In this document: piece by piece, positions 6,885 through 8,307 of the stretch | Layout of the letters: the number at the start of each line of letters is the position of its first letter | How positions within the stretch are numbered: the stretch's first letter is position 1 | Assembly (NCBI GenBank): GCA_049322295.1 | Contig: JBMORO010000045.1 | Span: 1 to 8,307 of the forward strand | Length of the DNA stretch: 8,307 nucleotides | DNA from: JBMORO01 sp049322295 | Lineage (GTDB): Bacteria > Patescibacteriota > Minisyncoccia > RBG-13-40-8-A | Reading direction: 5' to 3' | The notes under the pieces: generated by a model | Told to the model about the DNA's origin: nothing | Seen by the model: only the letters and a program-made list of their open reading frames with translations | Database searches by the model: none | Made by a program: the position numbers and the translations under genes

Positions 6885-6922
6885 TTTAGGATTTAGAAAT
6901 TAGAATTTAGGATTTTAGAAAT
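6885..6922. repeat. AT-rich direct repeat filling the helicase-rsmA gap
   Basis: TTTAGGATTTAGAAAT (6885-6900) recurs as TTTAGGATTTTAGAAAT (6906-6922), with one extra T, and a TTAGAA segment lies between them. The two copies fill most of the 39-bp intergenic gap and run into the last codons of the helicase gene. I recall similar TAGGATTTAGAA-like strings between genes in Parcubacteria genomes, but cannot check this here. No promoter or ribosome binding site is evident inside. Confidence 0.6.
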
Positions 6923-8306
6923 CGATGATATTATCATCGATTTCTTCTTTATACTCTTCAAATTTTATTAACTCCTCCGGTATTTCTGTAAGAAAACGCG
7001 AGGGTGGATTGGCTTCTTTCATGCCCCAATTACTTCTTAAGCGACTAAGAATTAAATGAAGATGAATTTTGCTTCTGGTTATACCTACATAAAAGAGACG
7101 GCGTTCTTCCTCAACATCCAAGGGATTAATTAAGCTTCGTGAATGAGGTAAAATTCCCTCTTCACAGCCAATAATAAAAATAATCGGAAATTCCAGGCCC
7201 TTGGCAGTATGTAGGGTCATTAAATGAACCACTTCTTTTTGTTCATTGACTTCATCTAACTCAGATAAAAGAGCGGTTTTTTCTAAAAATTCTTTTAATC
7301 CCTTTGGTGGTTTAATTTTGTCATAATCAGCGCTGACATTGATTAATTCTTCAATGTTTTGCCAGCGAATTTCATCTTCGGGAATACCAGCTTGTAAAAT
7401 ATTATCTCCGTAAGTTTTTCTAAGATAATTTTTATAATCAGTTTCTTTTAGGATAAATTTCAGAATTTCAGATAAAGGTTTTTTGGCTGCTATTTCTTTG
7501 ATTTTTTTAATTAATTTGTAAAATAAACTAACTTCTGTTTTCTCTTTGCTTATTTTTTCTAAGCCATATTTGGCAATTTTTTCAAAACTGATTTTGCCAA
7601 TCCCGCGGCTTGGAACATTAATTATTCTCTCTAAACTAATTAAGTCGTTGGTATCTACAAATTTAAGATAACTAACCAAATCTTTAATTTCTTTTCTCTG
7701 GTAGAATTTTATTGCCCCCACTAATTTATAAGGAATATGGTGGTGGATAAAAGCTTCTTCTAAGGCCCGTGATTGAGCGTTGGTTCGATAAAAAACTGCC
7801 ATGTCATTTAATTTATACCCTTGTTTTAAAAATTCTTTGATTTTTTTGACTACAAATTCAGCTTCGGATTTTTCATTCCAGGTTTCAATAATTGAGATTA
7901 AGGGTCCAATTGGATTTTCAGTCCATAAATTTTTTGGTTTTTGATAAATATTTTTAGAAATTACTTTTGAAGCAGCGTCTAAGATGTTTTGAGTAGAGCG
8001 ATAATTTTGGTCTAAAGTAATTACTTTTGCTTCAGGATAATCTTTTTCAAAATTTAAAATATTCCTAAAATCAGCATTACGGAACGAATAGATTGATTGG
8101 GCATCGTCTCCCACGCAGCATATATTTTTATATTTTGAGGACAAAAGTTTAATTAGGCGATACTGGATTGGGTCAGTATCCTGATATTCATCAACCAAAA
8201 TATATTTAAATTTTTCCTGATATTTATTAAGAATTTCGGGAAATTTCTCAAAGAGCTTGACTGTTAACATAATTAAATCATCAAAATCTACGGCATTGCG
8301 TTTCTT
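6915..8306 (-). CDS. uvrD: UvrD/PcrA-type superfamily 1 DNA helicase, 5' part outside window
   Basis: The enzyme is a 3'-5' ATP-dependent DNA helicase of the UvrD/PcrA/Rep group, acting in repair, replication restart and removal of bound proteins. The frame is open to the right edge, so the N-terminus with the Walker A (motif I) is missing; 463 residues remain. Visible motifs, numbered from the first in-window codon, are RNAVDFDDLI (3-12), motif II with DEExx-type VDEYQDTD (38-45), motif III GDDAQSIYSFR (66-76), motif IV LDQNYRS (98-104), motif V TLHTAKGLEFP (364-374) and motif VI EEERRLFYVGITRSK (399-413). All catalytic residues in this part are intact. The protein ends about 50 residues after motif VI with an acidic tail. 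It therefore seems to lack the longer C-terminal extension (RNA polymerase-binding Tudor domain) of Bacillus PcrA or E. coli UvrD. The TAA stop lies inside a palindrome. uvrD and pcrA cannot be told apart here. rsmA follows after 39 bp. Confidence 0.95.
   Translation of the reverse strand, partial: KKRNAVDFDDLIMLTVKLFEKFPEILNKYQEKFKYILVDEYQDTDPIQYRLIKLLSSKYKNICCVGDDAQSIYSFRNADFRNILNFEKDYPEAKVITLDQNYRSTQNILDAASKVISKNIYQKPKNLWTENPIGPLISIIETWNEKSEAEFVVKKIKEFLKQGYKLNDMAVFYRTNAQSRALEEAFIHHHIPYKLVGAIKFYQRKEIKDLVSYLKFVDTNDLISLERIINVPSRGIGKISFEKIAKYGLEKISKEKTEVSLFYKLIKKIKEIAAKKPLSEILKFILKETDYKNYLRKTYGDNILQAGIPEDEIRWQNIEELINVSADYDKIKPPKGLKEFLEKTALLSELDEVNEQKEVVHLMTLHTAKGLEFPIIFIIGCEEGILPHSRSLINPLDVEEERRLFYVGITRSKIHLHLILSRLRSNWGMKEANPPSRFLTEIPEELIKFEEYKEEIDDNIIDF
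6917..6945. repeat. 14-bp perfect palindrome over the helicase stop codon
   Basis: AGAAATCGATGATA (6917-6930) and TATCATCGATTTCT (6932-6945) are perfect inverted arms around a single central base. The palindrome covers the last codons of the helicase (EIDDNIIDF) and the first base read of its TAA stop. As RNA it would form a long AT-rich stem with a small loop. No T-run follows it in the direction of the genes, so it is not a classical intrinsic terminator. On the plus strand it is followed by TCTTTAT, only a weak tract. Possible roles include mRNA 3'-end protection, a protein-binding site or a repeat element. Confidence 0.75.
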
Positions 8307-8307
8307 G

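Noticed and set aside
6917..6945. Intrinsic terminator after the helicase gene
   Set aside because: The hairpin is AT-rich, overlaps the coding end and is not followed by a T-run in the direction of transcription.
1..8307. Recoded TGA (Gracilibacteria or Absconditabacteria code)
   Set aside because: TGA ends two genes at sensible positions and never occurs inside a frame, and glycine uses GGN codons.
1..8307. CRISPR array, tRNA or rRNA gene, transposase or attachment site
   Set aside because: No regularly spaced repeats, cloverleaf-like sequence, rRNA stretch or transposase motif was seen, and the coding genes leave almost no free space.

Overview
The window looks like a piece of a Candidate Phyla Radiation (Patescibacteria) chromosome, most likely a Parcubacteria-type lineage. 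It is AT-rich and compact, and the genes sit almost end to end. None of the four visible start codons has a Shine-Dalgarno sequence. The 986-residue exported protein resembles a family I recall from Parcubacteria genomes. TGA is used as a stop (two genes end in TGA, two in TAA) and no gene contains an in-frame TGA. This argues against the recoded Gracilibacteria and Absconditabacteria. The lineage call rests on recall and pattern, not on a search.

All five genes lie on the minus strand and are read from the right edge to the left. First comes the 3' part of a UvrD/PcrA-type DNA helicase (8306-6915), then rsmA/ksgA, the 16S rRNA dimethyladenosine transferase (6875-6033). Next is a three-gene envelope block. 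It consists of a membrane-anchored protein with two thrombospondin type 3 calcium loops (5999-4983), a 986-residue exported protein with 48 cysteines (4986-2026), and a TrbL/VirB6-like polytopic membrane protein (2017-1) that is open across the left edge. The gaps are 39 bp, 33 bp, a 4-bp ATGA overlap and 8 bp. This fits one operon or two, with a possible extended -10 promoter directly before the envelope block. No stretch above 300 bases lacks a gene.

The first two genes are housekeeping: DNA unwinding and repair, and ribosome maturation. The last three all carry an export or membrane signal, and together they resemble a conjugation/type IV secretion-like cell-surface apparatus. A TrbL-like channel component would sit in the membrane. 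A large disulphide-rich protein and a calcium-binding anchored protein would be exposed outside. This module is the most interesting part of the window, and its function is inferred.

A second theme is short repetitive DNA. rsmA appears to have taken up several small repeat or palindromic segments without losing its frame. A near-perfect palindrome overlaps the end of the helicase gene, and an AT-rich direct repeat fills the helicase-rsmA gap.
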